In this document: piece by piece, positions 53,252-61,812 of the stretch
Numbering within the stretch: the stretch's first letter is position 1
How the letters are laid out: each line of letters opens with the position of its first letter
NCBI RefSeq assembly: GCF_001297065.1
Contig: NZ_LHOX01000014.1
Coordinates: forward strand, 1 to 64,000
Length of the DNA stretch: 64,000 nt
Direction of reading: 5' to 3'
DNA from: Enterococcus sp. RIT-PI-f
Lineage (GTDB): Bacteria > Bacillota > Bacilli > Lactobacillales > Enterococcaceae
Made by a program: the position numbers and the translations under genes
Notes under the pieces: generated by a model
What the model saw: the letters and a program-made list of their open reading frames with translations, nothing else
What the model was told of the DNA's origin: nothing
The model's database searches: none

Positions 53252-53635
53252 ATGAGAAAAATTACTAAATTAGTTCTTTCTACAGCATTATTATTAATAA
53301 TACCAACTGTATCTTATGCTTCAACAAGCTACTCAACGTTTTCATTTACTTTACCTGGAGGAGATGGATCAGTTTCTACAGGTTTGGGACAAATAAAAGC
53401 TACTAGTGGTGCGAACGGGAACATAAATGTCACTACGTCCAAACAGAAATTTGATGCTAGACAAGTAGATGAACAAGGAAATGCTGGTGCTTGGAGAAGA
53501 CAGATCTCAGCAGGAAGTAGTGCAGGGTTACCAGGACATTCAAGTCAATTAAAAGGTGATAAAATGAAATTAACTTTATCATCTAACTGGAATGCAACTT
53601 CAGATAGTAAAACTGGCACTTGGAGAAGCAACTAG
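53252..53635 (+). CDS. Secreted bacteriocin-like or DUF2712-like small protein
   Basis: 127 residues from ATG 53252 (GGAGGAATAAAA upstream). A signal peptide (MRKITKLVLSTALLLIIPTV, cleavage near SYA) releases a Gly/Ser/Thr-rich, Cys-free protein of about 104 residues (FSFTLPGGDGS, AGSSAGLPGHSSQLKG). Layout and context with two membrane proteins and an ABC ATPase resemble DUF2712/lactococcin-972-type loci, where the small protein is a bacteriocin or peptide cargo and the transporter gives export or immunity. This is inferred, not proven. Confidence 0.5.
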   Translation: MRKITKLVLSTALLLIIPTVSYASTSYSTFSFTLPGGDGSVSTGLGQIKATSGANGNINVTTSKQKFDARQVDEQGNAGAWRRQISAGSSAGLPGHSSQLKGDKMKLTLSSNWNATSDSKTGTWRSN

Positions 53636-53698
53636 ACAGACAATAAATAATATATCTACTACCCAATTTTATTGATTTTAAATCAAGGAGAGATTTTA

Positions 53699-54451
53699 GT
53701 GAATAATATGTTGACCAATTCTTTAAAAGAGTTGAAATTTATTTCATGTGCAGTTTTTATTTTTTATTTATTATTTGAAATTGTAAATATGGTTATTATT
53801 GGATCAAATTCTGCTATCTCACAAGGTTTAGAGTTGTGGGTATATGCAACAGATATTGTAGATTTCTTCGCACCTCTTTTCTTGACCGCTCCTTTTGTGT
53901 GGATTTTATTTTTCAAGAATAAAAGTCGATTTATTGAGTATGTTAGCGTCAGAATTAACCTAAAAAAGTACTTAATTAGCCAAATTCTTTCAGTTACACT
54001 ATCGGTTGCTATGATTACTTTTTCAGTGAATATTATCGCCATGTTATTAGCAATATATGTTATTCCTTTTCATTTGGATACTGATCCTTCGATTTTTAAA
54101 ATACCTATTTTACCATTTATGTTTCAAACGAATGAACCGCTAATATTTGTTATATTTGCTAGTTTTTGGAAAGGCATTCTAGGTGGTTTATTCGCTTTTT
54201 CTGCTAGTGTTTTAGCTTGTACTACGAACAATCTTTTTATTTCTCTATTTGGTATTTTGGGTTATGTTTTGCTTGAAAATATTATTACTGCTAGTTTAGG
54301 GTTCGATGAATACAGCATTGTTACAAGCAATGTTTTGGGACGATTAAGTGATGAATATTATAATAGCTTTAATATGTTTATTGGACCGCTTCTTATGATG
54401 TTTTTCACGTTTTTATGGGTTGTTTTTTACAGAAAGCATATGAGGAATTAA
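53699..54451 (+). CDS. ABC-2-type membrane protein (six spans)
   Basis: 250 residues from GTG 53699 (AAGGAGAGATTTTA upstream). About six hydrophobic helices, as in permease subunits of ABC-2 exporters. It lies between the secreted peptide and a second permease, and 1 bp separates it from the latter. Confidence 0.55.
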   Translation: MNNMLTNSLKELKFISCAVFIFYLLFEIVNMVIIGSNSAISQGLELWVYATDIVDFFAPLFLTAPFVWILFFKNKSRFIEYVSVRINLKKYLISQILSVTLSVAMITFSVNIIAMLLAIYVIPFHLDTDPSIFKIPILPFMFQTNEPLIFVIFASFWKGILGGLFAFSASVLACTTNNLFISLFGILGYVLLENIITASLGFDEYSIVTSNVLGRLSDEYYNSFNMFIGPLLMMFFTFLWVVFYRKHMRN

Positions 54452-54452
54452 T

Positions 54453-55919
54453 ATGACTAGGTATTATTTTCATATTTTTAAAGAATCACTCTATGGAAGA
54501 AAATTGCTCTTTTTTTTAGTTTTATCTTGTCTTTATTTTTCGTTAACAATGAATTTTAGTATGAGCCCAGATGTTTGGGTATTAGTGCAACTTCAAAATA
54601 CATTTTTTTATATTTTTATATTTTTCCCTTTATATGGACTGCTATTCTATCCTATTTTTTTAACGAAAAATTCATTTCTTTTAATAAGAGCAATCACGAA
54701 AAAACGCTACATAACAGCAAAAGTACTAAATATTACATTGTTTAATAGCTTAATTTTTGGCTCAATATTTCTTATTATTAAATTTATTTCTATAGTATAT
54801 ATGAATAATGATGTATCTTTTGATCCTGGTCAAAATATCGAGTTATTTCAGGCAGATATACTTCGTATATTTAATGATTATAGACAGTCTGCTATTGCCA
54901 TATTAATTTATGCAAGTGTGGGTTTTTCATTTATGGTCTCTCTATTAGTTATTTTTAGAGAATTAGTTGGAAAAACAGTTGCATATGTTTTTTATATTAT
55001 GATGTATGCCTTGATTGTTTGGTCGACCAGACCTGGATTTTTTGATTTCTTTTCTAATGATAAATATGAAGTGTTTAAAATAAATACTTATATTATTTTG
55101 CCAGTCACTACAATCGCAGAACAAGATATATCATTAGTAAATTATTTTGTTGTGAAATGGGCAATTTTGTTCTTATTATTAGGTATTATACTGTTTATTT
55201 ATGTTACTAGAAATAATTTTGGTAAATATACTTTTTTTGATAAACTGTTTATTTCCCCAAAAATAGTTTTAAGTGCTGTTCTGTTCGTAGTTGGATATTT
55301 AAGTTTATTTTATATCTATAGTTCAGATATTATTGAGTTGTTTTCATTATATTCTTATGGCTATTTTTTTCCACCTCAGTTAATCTGGCTGATGACTTAT
55401 TTTTTATTTATACCTTTTGTACTGTCTATTAGATTTTCTCAATTATCAGAAGGAATAAACTTTTTAGTTATTCGTTGTCATACCTTGAAATTTTGGAGAA
55501 GGACATGTTTAATCACAGTACTTAAGTATGTCGGCATACACTTGAGTATTCTTATGATTGTACTGTCTATATTCATTAATCTATCGGGTGTTACCATGGA
55601 TGGACTTCTTTTTAAGAGCATAATCTTAAATTTTTTGGAAATTATTTTTATAACAATCACCTATTTATTGATTTATTTCCAATCAAGTTCTACGATCATG
55701 TCATTTCTTTTTTGTTTATGTGGGTATTTGGTAATTACGCTTCCACTAAGTTTTGTAAAATGGCTTCCATTTGCTCTGTCTTCCGTTATAAGAGCAGATG
55801 ATATTGGATATAATCTAGTAATTATGATGTTCATAGGAATGATACTTATTGAAGTTTATGCCATTATATATTCAACAAAAATGTCAATTAAGTTTGGAAG
55901 GATTGAGAATATTGAATAG
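54453..55919 (+). CDS. Large multi-span membrane protein of the ABC locus
   Basis: 488 residues with roughly twelve hydrophobic spans and short loops. It begins MTRYYFHIFKESLYGRKLLFF, an N-terminus typical of ABC-2 permeases. It is twice the size of its neighbour. Its stop overlaps the ATPase start (TTG 55912), so the two are coupled. It is probably the second permease of an exporter or immunity complex. Confidence 0.55.
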   Translation: MTRYYFHIFKESLYGRKLLFFLVLSCLYFSLTMNFSMSPDVWVLVQLQNTFFYIFIFFPLYGLLFYPIFLTKNSFLLIRAITKKRYITAKVLNITLFNSLIFGSIFLIIKFISIVYMNNDVSFDPGQNIELFQADILRIFNDYRQSAIAILIYASVGFSFMVSLLVIFRELVGKTVAYVFYIMMYALIVWSTRPGFFDFFSNDKYEVFKINTYIILPVTTIAEQDISLVNYFVVKWAILFLLLGIILFIYVTRNNFGKYTFFDKLFISPKIVLSAVLFVVGYLSLFYIYSSDIIELFSLYSYGYFFPPQLIWLMTYFLFIPFVLSIRFSQLSEGINFLVIRCHTLKFWRRTCLITVLKYVGIHLSILMIVLSIFINLSGVTMDGLLFKSIILNFLEIIFITITYLLIYFQSSSTIMSFLFCLCGYLVITLPLSFVKWLPFALSSVIRADDIGYNLVIMMFIGMILIEVYAIIYSTKMSIKFGRIENIE

Positions 55920-56577
55920 TATTAGATTGGAAAATATAAGTTTAGCATTTAAAGGGAAACAAATTTTTGGAAATTTAAATTTGAAAATAAAAAAAGGTGA
56001 AACGATAGGTATTATTGGAGCTAATGGCGTAGGAAAATCTGTTTTATTTAAAATAATTTGTGGATTGGAAAAAGCTAATAGTGGCAAAGTATTTATCAAT
56101 GATACAGAAATTGGAAAAAAAGAAGATTTTCCACGAAATATAGGTATTTTAATTAATGAGCCTACGTTTATCCCTATCTATAGTGGTATTAAAAACTTAT
56201 TACTTTTGTCTGAAATCAATCATATTATTGATGAAAATGAAGTAAGGGAATGTATGGTTAAAGTAGGACTTGATCCTGATAACAAAACAATCTTAAAAAA
56301 TTACTCGTTAGGTATGAAAAAGAAATTAGCAATTTGTCAGGCAATTATGGAAGATCAATCTATTATTCTTTTGGATGAACCTTTTAATGGTTTAGATTTT
56401 TCTACCATGTCAGATATTCGTTCTATACTTGATGCTTTAAAAAAAGAAGGAAAGACTATTGTGCTGACTAGCCACCATCAAAATGATTTAGATTCTTTTT
56501 GTGACAAGTTATATTTCATTGACAATCAAAACCTAATTGTTTTTACAGACGAGTTGAGAGAAAAATATTTTTCTTAA
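55912..56577 (+). CDS. ABC transporter ATP-binding protein
   Basis: 221 residues from TTG 55912 (GGAAGGATTGAGAATA upstream). Walker A GANGVGKSVLF, signature NYSLGMKKKLAI, Walker B IILLDEPFNGLD and the switch His in LTSHHQND. Short ABC-2-type ATPase that would pair with the two preceding membrane proteins to export or expel a peptide. Confidence 0.85.
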   Translation: MNSIRLENISLAFKGKQIFGNLNLKIKKGETIGIIGANGVGKSVLFKIICGLEKANSGKVFINDTEIGKKEDFPRNIGILINEPTFIPIYSGIKNLLLLSEINHIIDENEVRECMVKVGLDPDNKTILKNYSLGMKKKLAICQAIMEDQSIILLDEPFNGLDFSTMSDIRSILDALKKEGKTIVLTSHHQNDLDSFCDKLYFIDNQNLIVFTDELREKYFS

Positions 56578-56642
56578 TTTAGGTGTGATAAAGCTAAAAT
56601 TCAGCTACTTGGCTTCATTTTAAATTGTGCTATAAGTAATGT

Positions 56643-56713
56643 GAGAAAGGTGATAAGTTATTGCAAGAGAGCGCAAGAGACGTACCTGCTACGAATAGGT
56701 ACGTCTCTTTTTT
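56643..56713 (+). ncRNA. RNA II-like antitoxin of the par locus
   Basis: TTGGCT (56609-56614) and TATAAG (56631-56636), 16 bp apart, predict a start near 56643. The RNA of about 70 nt carries GTGATAAGTT (56650-56659), a direct repeat of the same sequence at 56800-56809 in the toxin gene, and ends at a perfect 12-bp hairpin (56676-56687 with 56697-56708) plus T-run. Direct repeats and a shared terminator are exactly the layout of pAD1 par. Confidence 0.7.
56675..56713 (+). terminator. Terminator shared by the par RNAs
   Basis: AGAGACGTACCT (56676-56687) and AGGTACGTCTCT (56697-56708) followed by TTTTT. It ends the antitoxin RNA and provides the complementary 3' region with the toxin RNA. Confidence 0.85.
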
Positions 56714-56732
56714 ATTCGTTAGTTGCGACGGT

Positions 56733-56819
56733 CTAAAGTGTGAATTGGTAAGCAACTAGTTCAGTTATTAGACCGACAAAAATCGGTGCACCGATTAACG
56801 TGATAAGTTTTTCTAGCAA
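56733..56819 (-). CDS. fst: Fst-family type I toxin
   Basis: 28 residues from TTG 56819 (AGAGGAT 6-7 nt upstream): LLEKLITLIGAPIFVGLITE..., with the family core APIFVGL in a membrane helix, followed by a short tail. pAD1 Fst has the same core. Part of a post-segregational killing locus with the convergent RNA at 56643; a plasmid-free daughter would lose the short-lived antitoxin and be damaged at the membrane. The tail lacks the usual acidic/basic end of Fst, a small difference. Confidence 0.8.
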   Translation of the reverse strand: MLEKLITLIGAPIFVGLITELVAYQFTL

Positions 56820-56829
56820 GATAACATCC

Positions 56830-57400
56830 TCTTTTGGGGCAAGTCTCCGTGTATGAGTATGTCATATAAAGACATGATGAGGGCTGAAGTTTTATGAAAT
56901 ATCACGTTGAATTTGATAAACCATCATAAAAAAAGTTTTTTGAAGTTAGATAAACTCATTCGAAAACAGATGTTACTTTGGTTGAATAAGAATGTCGAAG
57001 GTTCCAAAAATCCAATGAAAAAGTCTACCTGCTGATAAAAGTGACTTATAGAGATATCGAATAAGAAAATATAGATTGATATGTGTGTTTTCGTGATAAG
57101 TATGATTAGTTCTTGTTATTCAAGCTAGTAAGCGAAAACTATTTATGATAGTTAGTTACTCAATGATATGGTGAGGTCAGAAGCTTAAAAGTTTTTGATC
57201 CCTTTTTGATTCCTCATTTCCTAGCACTTTTGGTGGCTCAATTAATTAGGTCAAAAATTAATCTCTTTTGAGGACACCAGAGTATACCCTGATGGCCTTT
57301 TTGCTTATATGTGATATAATTGGATTTTCAAGAGGTCAACAGAGTTGGGCAACAGAACTTAAAAAGAAACCATATTTTTAAATGTTAAAGGAGTTTTTTC
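56830..57400. other. Gene-free region before the resolvase
   Basis: About 570 bp with no supported gene. It should hold the minus-strand promoter of the Fst RNA, the resolvase promoter and probably the resolution (res) site, since serine resolvases act just upstream of their gene. A hairpin around 57281-57299 (CCAGAG...CTGATGG) followed by TTTTT lies about 100 bp before the resolvase. I cannot delimit res subsites by eye. Confidence 0.4.
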
Positions 57401-57401
57401 T

Positions 57402-58046
57402 ATGGCTAAAATTGGTTATGCTCGAGTAAGCAGCATTGATCAGAATTTAGATCGACAGTTAGAGTTGTTATCAGAGTGTGATAACATTTTTAGTGATAAG
57501 GCAAGTGGGAAAGATACTAAGCGTGCAGGATTTCAAGAAATGATGGCATTCATTCGTAAAGGTGATATTGTCGTTGTGACGGAATTAAAACGTCTTGGGC
57601 GAAATAATAAAGAGTTGACTGAAACAATGAATTTAATTCAACTGAAGAAAGCTACTCTTGAAGTTTTGAATTTACCAGCATTAACAGGAATAAATGATGA
57701 TAATCTGCGTCGATTACTCAACAATCTAATTATTGAACTGTACAAATACCAGGCTGAAGAAGAACGTCGATATATCCGTGAAACACAACAACAGGGGATT
57801 GTTCTCGCTAAGGCTAAAGGAAAATACAAAGGAGGGAAACCAAAGTACCGAGAAAGTGACCCACGTCTGCAATTAGCATTTAAACTATTTTTAGATGGTT
57901 CTACAGATAAAGAGGTCGAAGAACAAACAGGTATAAATCGAAGAACATTTAGAAGATATAGATTTAAGTATGGTGTTACTGATGATAGAAGAAAACAGAT
58001 ACATTCAGATAACGCATTATCCATTAACAAGAAGAGTATTACTTAA
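57402..58046 (+). CDS. Serine resolvase/invertase
   Basis: 214 residues from ATG 57402 (AAAGGAG upstream). Catalytic Ser in GYARVSSIDQN, then LDRQLE, VVVTELKRLGRN and a C-terminal helix-turn-helix (DKEVEEQTGINRRTFRRYRFKYG). Full length for the resolvase group. On a plasmid of this size it most likely resolves multimers; no transposon ends are visible around it. Confidence 0.88.
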   Translation: MAKIGYARVSSIDQNLDRQLELLSECDNIFSDKASGKDTKRAGFQEMMAFIRKGDIVVVTELKRLGRNNKELTETMNLIQLKKATLEVLNLPALTGINDDNLRRLLNNLIIELYKYQAEEERRYIRETQQQGIVLAKAKGKYKGGKPKYRESDPRLQLAFKLFLDGSTDKEVEEQTGINRRTFRRYRFKYGVTDDRRKQIHSDNALSINKKSIT

Positions 58047-58076
58047 AATTTTTTGTATTTAAGTAATACTCTTCTT
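58029..58076. terminator. Long perfect inverted repeat between convergent genes
   Basis: AAGAAGAGTATTACTTAAA (58029-58047) and its exact complement (58058-58076), 19 bp each, with a 10-nt T-rich loop. The left arm includes the resolvase stop codon. The T-run is in the loop, so it is an atypical terminator, but its place between convergent genes fits transcription termination. Confidence 0.6.
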
Positions 58077-58124
58077 ATCAGTAAAAACATATTTTATGGG
58101 TATTTAATGGAAGATATTTTGCTA

Positions 58125-58964
58125 TTAGTATATTCCAAAATAACTTTGATAATGGGCTTTTATTTTCTGGATTTCTTTATTAATATCTTCATAGCTGTAA
58201 TTATCTGTAATCATTGATAATATTGGGTTTAAACAATTAGTAACTATATTAGACTCCTCAAGAATTAAAGAATTCATCTTTGGAACCAATACTTTAAGGC
58301 TATCTTTTTTGAATTCATATTCTTGTTCTTTTACTTGTTTACTTGCACGCAAATTCTCTATACTATTAATCACTTTGAAAAATTCAATCCAACAGGTTCT
58401 TTGAAGAAACATTCTATATTCAAACTCCAAGTACTTTAAAAACTCAATCGTTTTTGGTAGATTTATTAAATCAAAATCACAGATTCCTTGGTGAGCATAT
58501 CTATGCCTTTTTTTAATCATAGAGTCATAAATTTCTGCTTTAGAAATAAATAGTTTATTTCCATCATATCTTTTAAAAAATTTACTTATTTCTTTTACTT
58601 GTGGATTAGGGGAAAAATTCTCGGGATCTATTTTGAATTTTAAAAATTTTTGGATATCGCTATCTTCAGTTTCGTCAAAATTTAGAATTTGATATTTAGT
58701 ATTTTTCAGCATTTGTTCAGAAACTGTATAGCATTCAATCAAAATAGTCGCTTGACTTTCAGATATTATTTTTTTTAATGAATGAAAGATATTATTTTCA
58801 TTTAGATCAGGATTTGTGATATTTTGGATTATACCAACTTGCTTTCTCAATTCACCTGGTGCGTCTGATAAAAAGTCTTTACAGGTTTGTACTTGAATAT
58901 AACTATCATGTAGGCTTTCTATCCGGTCAAAAAAGTCAATATCGTTAATTTTTTTACTATTCAT
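58125..58964 (-). CDS. HEPN-domain protein (MAE_28990/MAE_18760-like)
   Basis: 279 residues. All-helical, with the HEPN catalytic-type motif RxxxxH at Arg153 to His158 (KKRHRYAHQG) after a conserved helical region. HEPN proteins of this group are predicted ribonucleases and are typically encoded beside DUF262 proteins, as here. Its start overlaps the end of the DUF262 gene by 8 bp, so the two are co-translated. Likely the effector half of a defence module. Confidence 0.7.
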   Translation of the reverse strand: MNSKKINDIDFFDRIESLHDSYIQVQTCKDFLSDAPGELRKQVGIIQNITNPDLNENNIFHSLKKIISESQATILIECYTVSEQMLKNTKYQILNFDETEDSDIQKFLKFKIDPENFSPNPQVKEISKFFKRYDGNKLFISKAEIYDSMIKKRHRYAHQGICDFDLINLPKTIEFLKYLEFEYRMFLQRTCWIEFFKVINSIENLRASKQVKEQEYEFKKDSLKVLVPKMNSLILEESNIVTNCLNPILSMITDNYSYEDINKEIQKIKAHYQSYFGIY

Positions 58965-60198
58965 CGTCGATACCTAAAATCCTTTTACACACTTCATATC
59001 TTTGATCAAGTAACCCATTGTTCATTTTATTCACGTTAAATTTATCAATTTTTGTGTGAATCTCATGTTTGTACCGATCAACAATGTTCTCGTTTATATT
59101 CGTCTTATGAACAATTGCTGTAGCCAGGAAAACTTCAGATATATTTGTATTCCTGTTTCCATGATAATTGCCATTACTATCAACTTTCTTGAAAATCTCA
59201 TTGTCTTCAAAAACAGATAGCATGTTGCCCAATTGAGTATCAAATTCTTCAACAAATTCTAACTCTATTTCTGAATCTTTTTCATTTTCACAAAAATCGT
59301 TCAATATATATTTTTGGTATTGATTAGTAAGCTCGTATTGATCTTTCAAAACTTTATATGTTACGTAAACGCCAAGTAAAAACTCTACATGTCGATCTTT
59401 GTTGAGATATTGCTTTCCAAATATTGATTTCAAGGTAGAACTCGCATTTGCTGCTTCGTATAGACTAGACATAAAATCACCATAAGCAAGTGCTTTTCTA
59501 ATTTGCATTGGATTCAATAGTTCAGATCCGGTATTAATTCTCTCAAATATTAAATATTTAGCTTTATCATCTTGTTGCCCAATTTGTCTAAAATCTATTA
59601 CTGTTATTGTAGATCTTTTTAATTTTTTTTGCTGTTCTAGATTTAAATCTACAAATTTTTTACCTACTATTGATTCATCAACATTTGTCGATAATTTAGC
59701 TGGTCTATTTCGGTGAACGGAATTAGTAATATTCCCCCAATTATTCCCTAATATAAAGTTACTTATAGCGGTTAATCTTTGGAGTCCATCAATTACTTCA
59801 TATCGATTATTACCTTTATCCATAAAGAATAGCGGAGGAATTGGCAAGCCGATGAGAATTGATTCTATCAGTTTGGAACACTTACTTGTACTCCACACAA
59901 AATTTCTTTGCATATCTGGTATTTCTATTTCTCCTTCTTGAAACATATCTGCCAATTCATTAAAAGATCTATTCTCAGTAGAAACTTTTATGTCATAAAT
60001 GTTTAAAATTTTTTCTTCTTGGTTGATTAAAAAAATATTTTCAATTTCTTCAATGATACTTTCGTCACACACTATTCCTTGTTCATTAAAATAATCAATT
60101 GCATCATCAATACTTTCTGCTTGTATAGCAATAAAATTTTCTTGTTCTAAATCTGTGATTTCAATTACTTCACCATTTTCTATTTTTCCATATATCAT
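58957..60198 (-). CDS. DUF262-domain protein
   Basis: 413 residues from ATG 60198 (AAGGAG 9 nt upstream). The N-terminal 85 residues are an acidic extra domain. DUF262 follows: FQEGEIEIPDMQRNFVWSTSKCSKLIESILIGLPIPPLFF and the DGQQR-type motif VIDGLQRLTAISNF (Asp137 to Arg141). DUF262 is the ParB-like, NTP-dependent half of GmrSD-type modification-dependent restriction systems. Here the usual DUF1524 nuclease is replaced by a HEPN protein. Candidate phage-defence gene. Confidence 0.82.
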   Translation of the reverse strand: MIYGKIENGEVIEITDLEQENFIAIQAESIDDAIDYFNEQGIVCDESIIEEIENIFLINQEEKILNIYDIKVSTENRSFNELADMFQEGEIEIPDMQRNFVWSTSKCSKLIESILIGLPIPPLFFMDKGNNRYEVIDGLQRLTAISNFILGNNWGNITNSVHRNRPAKLSTNVDESIVGKKFVDLNLEQQKKLKRSTITVIDFRQIGQQDDKAKYLIFERINTGSELLNPMQIRKALAYGDFMSSLYEAANASSTLKSIFGKQYLNKDRHVEFLLGVYVTYKVLKDQYELTNQYQKYILNDFCENEKDSEIELEFVEEFDTQLGNMLSVFEDNEIFKKVDSNGNYHGNRNTNISEVFLATAIVHKTNINENIVDRYKHEIHTKIDKFNVNKMNNGLLDQRYEVCKRILGIDDE

Positions 60199-60404
60199 TT
60201 TATAATCTCCTTTTTTATTTTAATTATAATTCTTTAATAATTTGAAATAAAGATATATTTAAATTGTTTTTTTTAAAAGTATATAATTAGAATACAAAAA
60301 TTTGACATTTGCTACTATTTTTAAGTAATTGATACAAATTCATTTACTGAGTTTGAACATTTTAAGAAGAATTAATTAAAATAATAAAGTATAGGAGTGT
60401 TTTA

Positions 60405-61502
60405 ATGAAAAGCAAAAAAGACGATGAAATGTATACCTTGGATAAGGCTATACAGATTGGGAAATCTAGAAATGCAATTACAAAAGAAATAGTCTCGAGA
60501 ATCTCCGGCGACTTTATTTACAGAGAAATTGAGGAACGACCAGATTTTGTAAAAAAATCTTTTGAAAATGATAGCCGTGATGAATGTATTATTGGTATTG
60601 AACACTTTAGAGTAGATCACTTGTCTTTGAAAAAAAAAGACGGAAAAGTGGGTTCGACAGGAATAATGTATAATATTGATTCTAACAGAGTCTTTAATAA
60701 ATGGAATTCAAAAATAGGTAAATCTTCAGAGATCGATCTTGCAGCAACTAATGATATTCAAAGTCTAATTTGGAATCAGTTTAAACGCGTTAATGATACT
60801 GATTATCCAACTTTTATTAGTGCTTTTAAGTATTCATTAAATAAGCATACGGAAAAAGTAGAATCATATAGAGAAGAACTGAAGAAAATAGCAAATGGAA
60901 AAAAAATAGAACTAGCTTTTTTAATTGAGGTACACTGTGAGTTTAAAAATAAATATTTGACCAATAAAAAAGGTACTAAAAAAAGTTTAACAGGCATTAT
61001 GCCTATGTTTAATGATATCGTCAAAATTTTAGAAAGGATTGATAGTAAAGAAGTTGATTATATTATTCTTTTGTTGTGTGAAACTCAAATAAATGAAAAT
61101 ACAGATGTGATTGCATTTAAAACTGGTGATATTCATAAACAATTAATTAAGCAAAAAAAATCTATTTATGAATACGCTGGTAAAGATTTTTTTAAGCAAG
61201 CATTTTCAGGAAGTTTCGAGGATTTAAAACCAAAAAATAGAGTTTATCACAAAGATGACGATATAATAATGGATTTCAATTATGAAAAATTTAACCAAGA
61301 TAATCGTCAACAACTTGAAATTATTTTCAAGTGCTGTGAAAGAGTTCGTAAATTTGAGAAACAAGGGAAAAACTATATCACAGATGTATCGGTTCAAGCT
61401 GCTATTGATATATACAGAGAAATTATGTTTGAAAACGGATCAATCAGTACAGATATAATAAAAGAAAGAGAAAACGATTTTTTCAATAAATATTTAAAGT
61501 AG
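60405..61502 (+). CDS. Unknown protein divergent from the DUF262-HEPN pair
   Basis: 365 residues from ATG 60405 (TAGGAGTGTTTTA upstream). Soluble, Lys-rich, no membrane segment. A segment ECIIGIEHFRVDHLSL and a later AFLIEVHCEF alternate strand and acidic residues in a way that could fit a PD-(D/E)XK-like nuclease core, but I cannot place a full motif. The 206-bp divergent intergenic region and the same AT-rich codon use suggest it belongs to the neighbouring defence-type cluster. Confidence 0.5.
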   Translation: MKSKKDDEMYTLDKAIQIGKSRNAITKEIVSRISGDFIYREIEERPDFVKKSFENDSRDECIIGIEHFRVDHLSLKKKDGKVGSTGIMYNIDSNRVFNKWNSKIGKSSEIDLAATNDIQSLIWNQFKRVNDTDYPTFISAFKYSLNKHTEKVESYREELKKIANGKKIELAFLIEVHCEFKNKYLTNKKGTKKSLTGIMPMFNDIVKILERIDSKEVDYIILLLCETQINENTDVIAFKTGDIHKQLIKQKKSIYEYAGKDFFKQAFSGSFEDLKPKNRVYHKDDDIIMDFNYEKFNQDNRQQLEIIFKCCERVRKFEKQGKNYITDVSVQAAIDIYREIMFENGSISTDIIKERENDFFNKYLK

Positions 61503-61571
61503 TAAATTTCTATTGAACAGAAAGTTACTACTTACTAAATATATTTGAAAAAGTTTTATGAAGGACTAGTT

Positions 61572-61793
61572 ATGAAGGTAGAAAAAATTTAAAAAAAACG
61601 TTGGAAGCTAGCTTCAAGTAAGCAAGGAGCTAGATACAACAATCTGATATCCTCCTACCCCACTGTTGACTGGAGTTACAAAGAAAAGAAGTATCTGCTT
61701 TGGTTGTGTCAGTTAGATATAGATACCTTTGAAACATTTGAAGTAATCCTAGATAAAATTAAACATAGCAATGAAAAAAGAGCGAATCTATAA
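61572..61793 (+). pseudogene. Small gene with an early in-frame stop
   Basis: ATG 61572 has AAGGA 6 nt upstream, but codon 7 is TAA (61590-61592) in a run of eight A. The same frame then stays open for 67 codons (RWKLASSKQGARYNNLISSY, then WSYKEKKYLLWLCQLD) to TAA 61791. The coding-like second part suggests a gene broken by substitution or homopolymer change. No family recognised. Confidence 0.35.
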
Positions 61794-61812
61794 AAGATCC
61801 GCTCTTTTTTAT
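61775..61812. terminator. Bidirectional terminator
   Basis: AAAAGAGCG and CGCTCTTTTTT flank a 15-nt loop between convergent genes; A- and T-runs on both sides allow termination in either direction. Confidence 0.75.

Noticed and set aside
57638-58030. A 130-codon minus-strand frame antisense to the resolvase
   Set aside because: The resolvase has all family motifs; the antisense frame has no ribosome site.
58029-58076. The 19-bp inverted repeat as a transposon end
   Set aside because: Its arms are only 10 nt apart and include the resolvase stop codon; a terminator-type hairpin between convergent genes explains it better.
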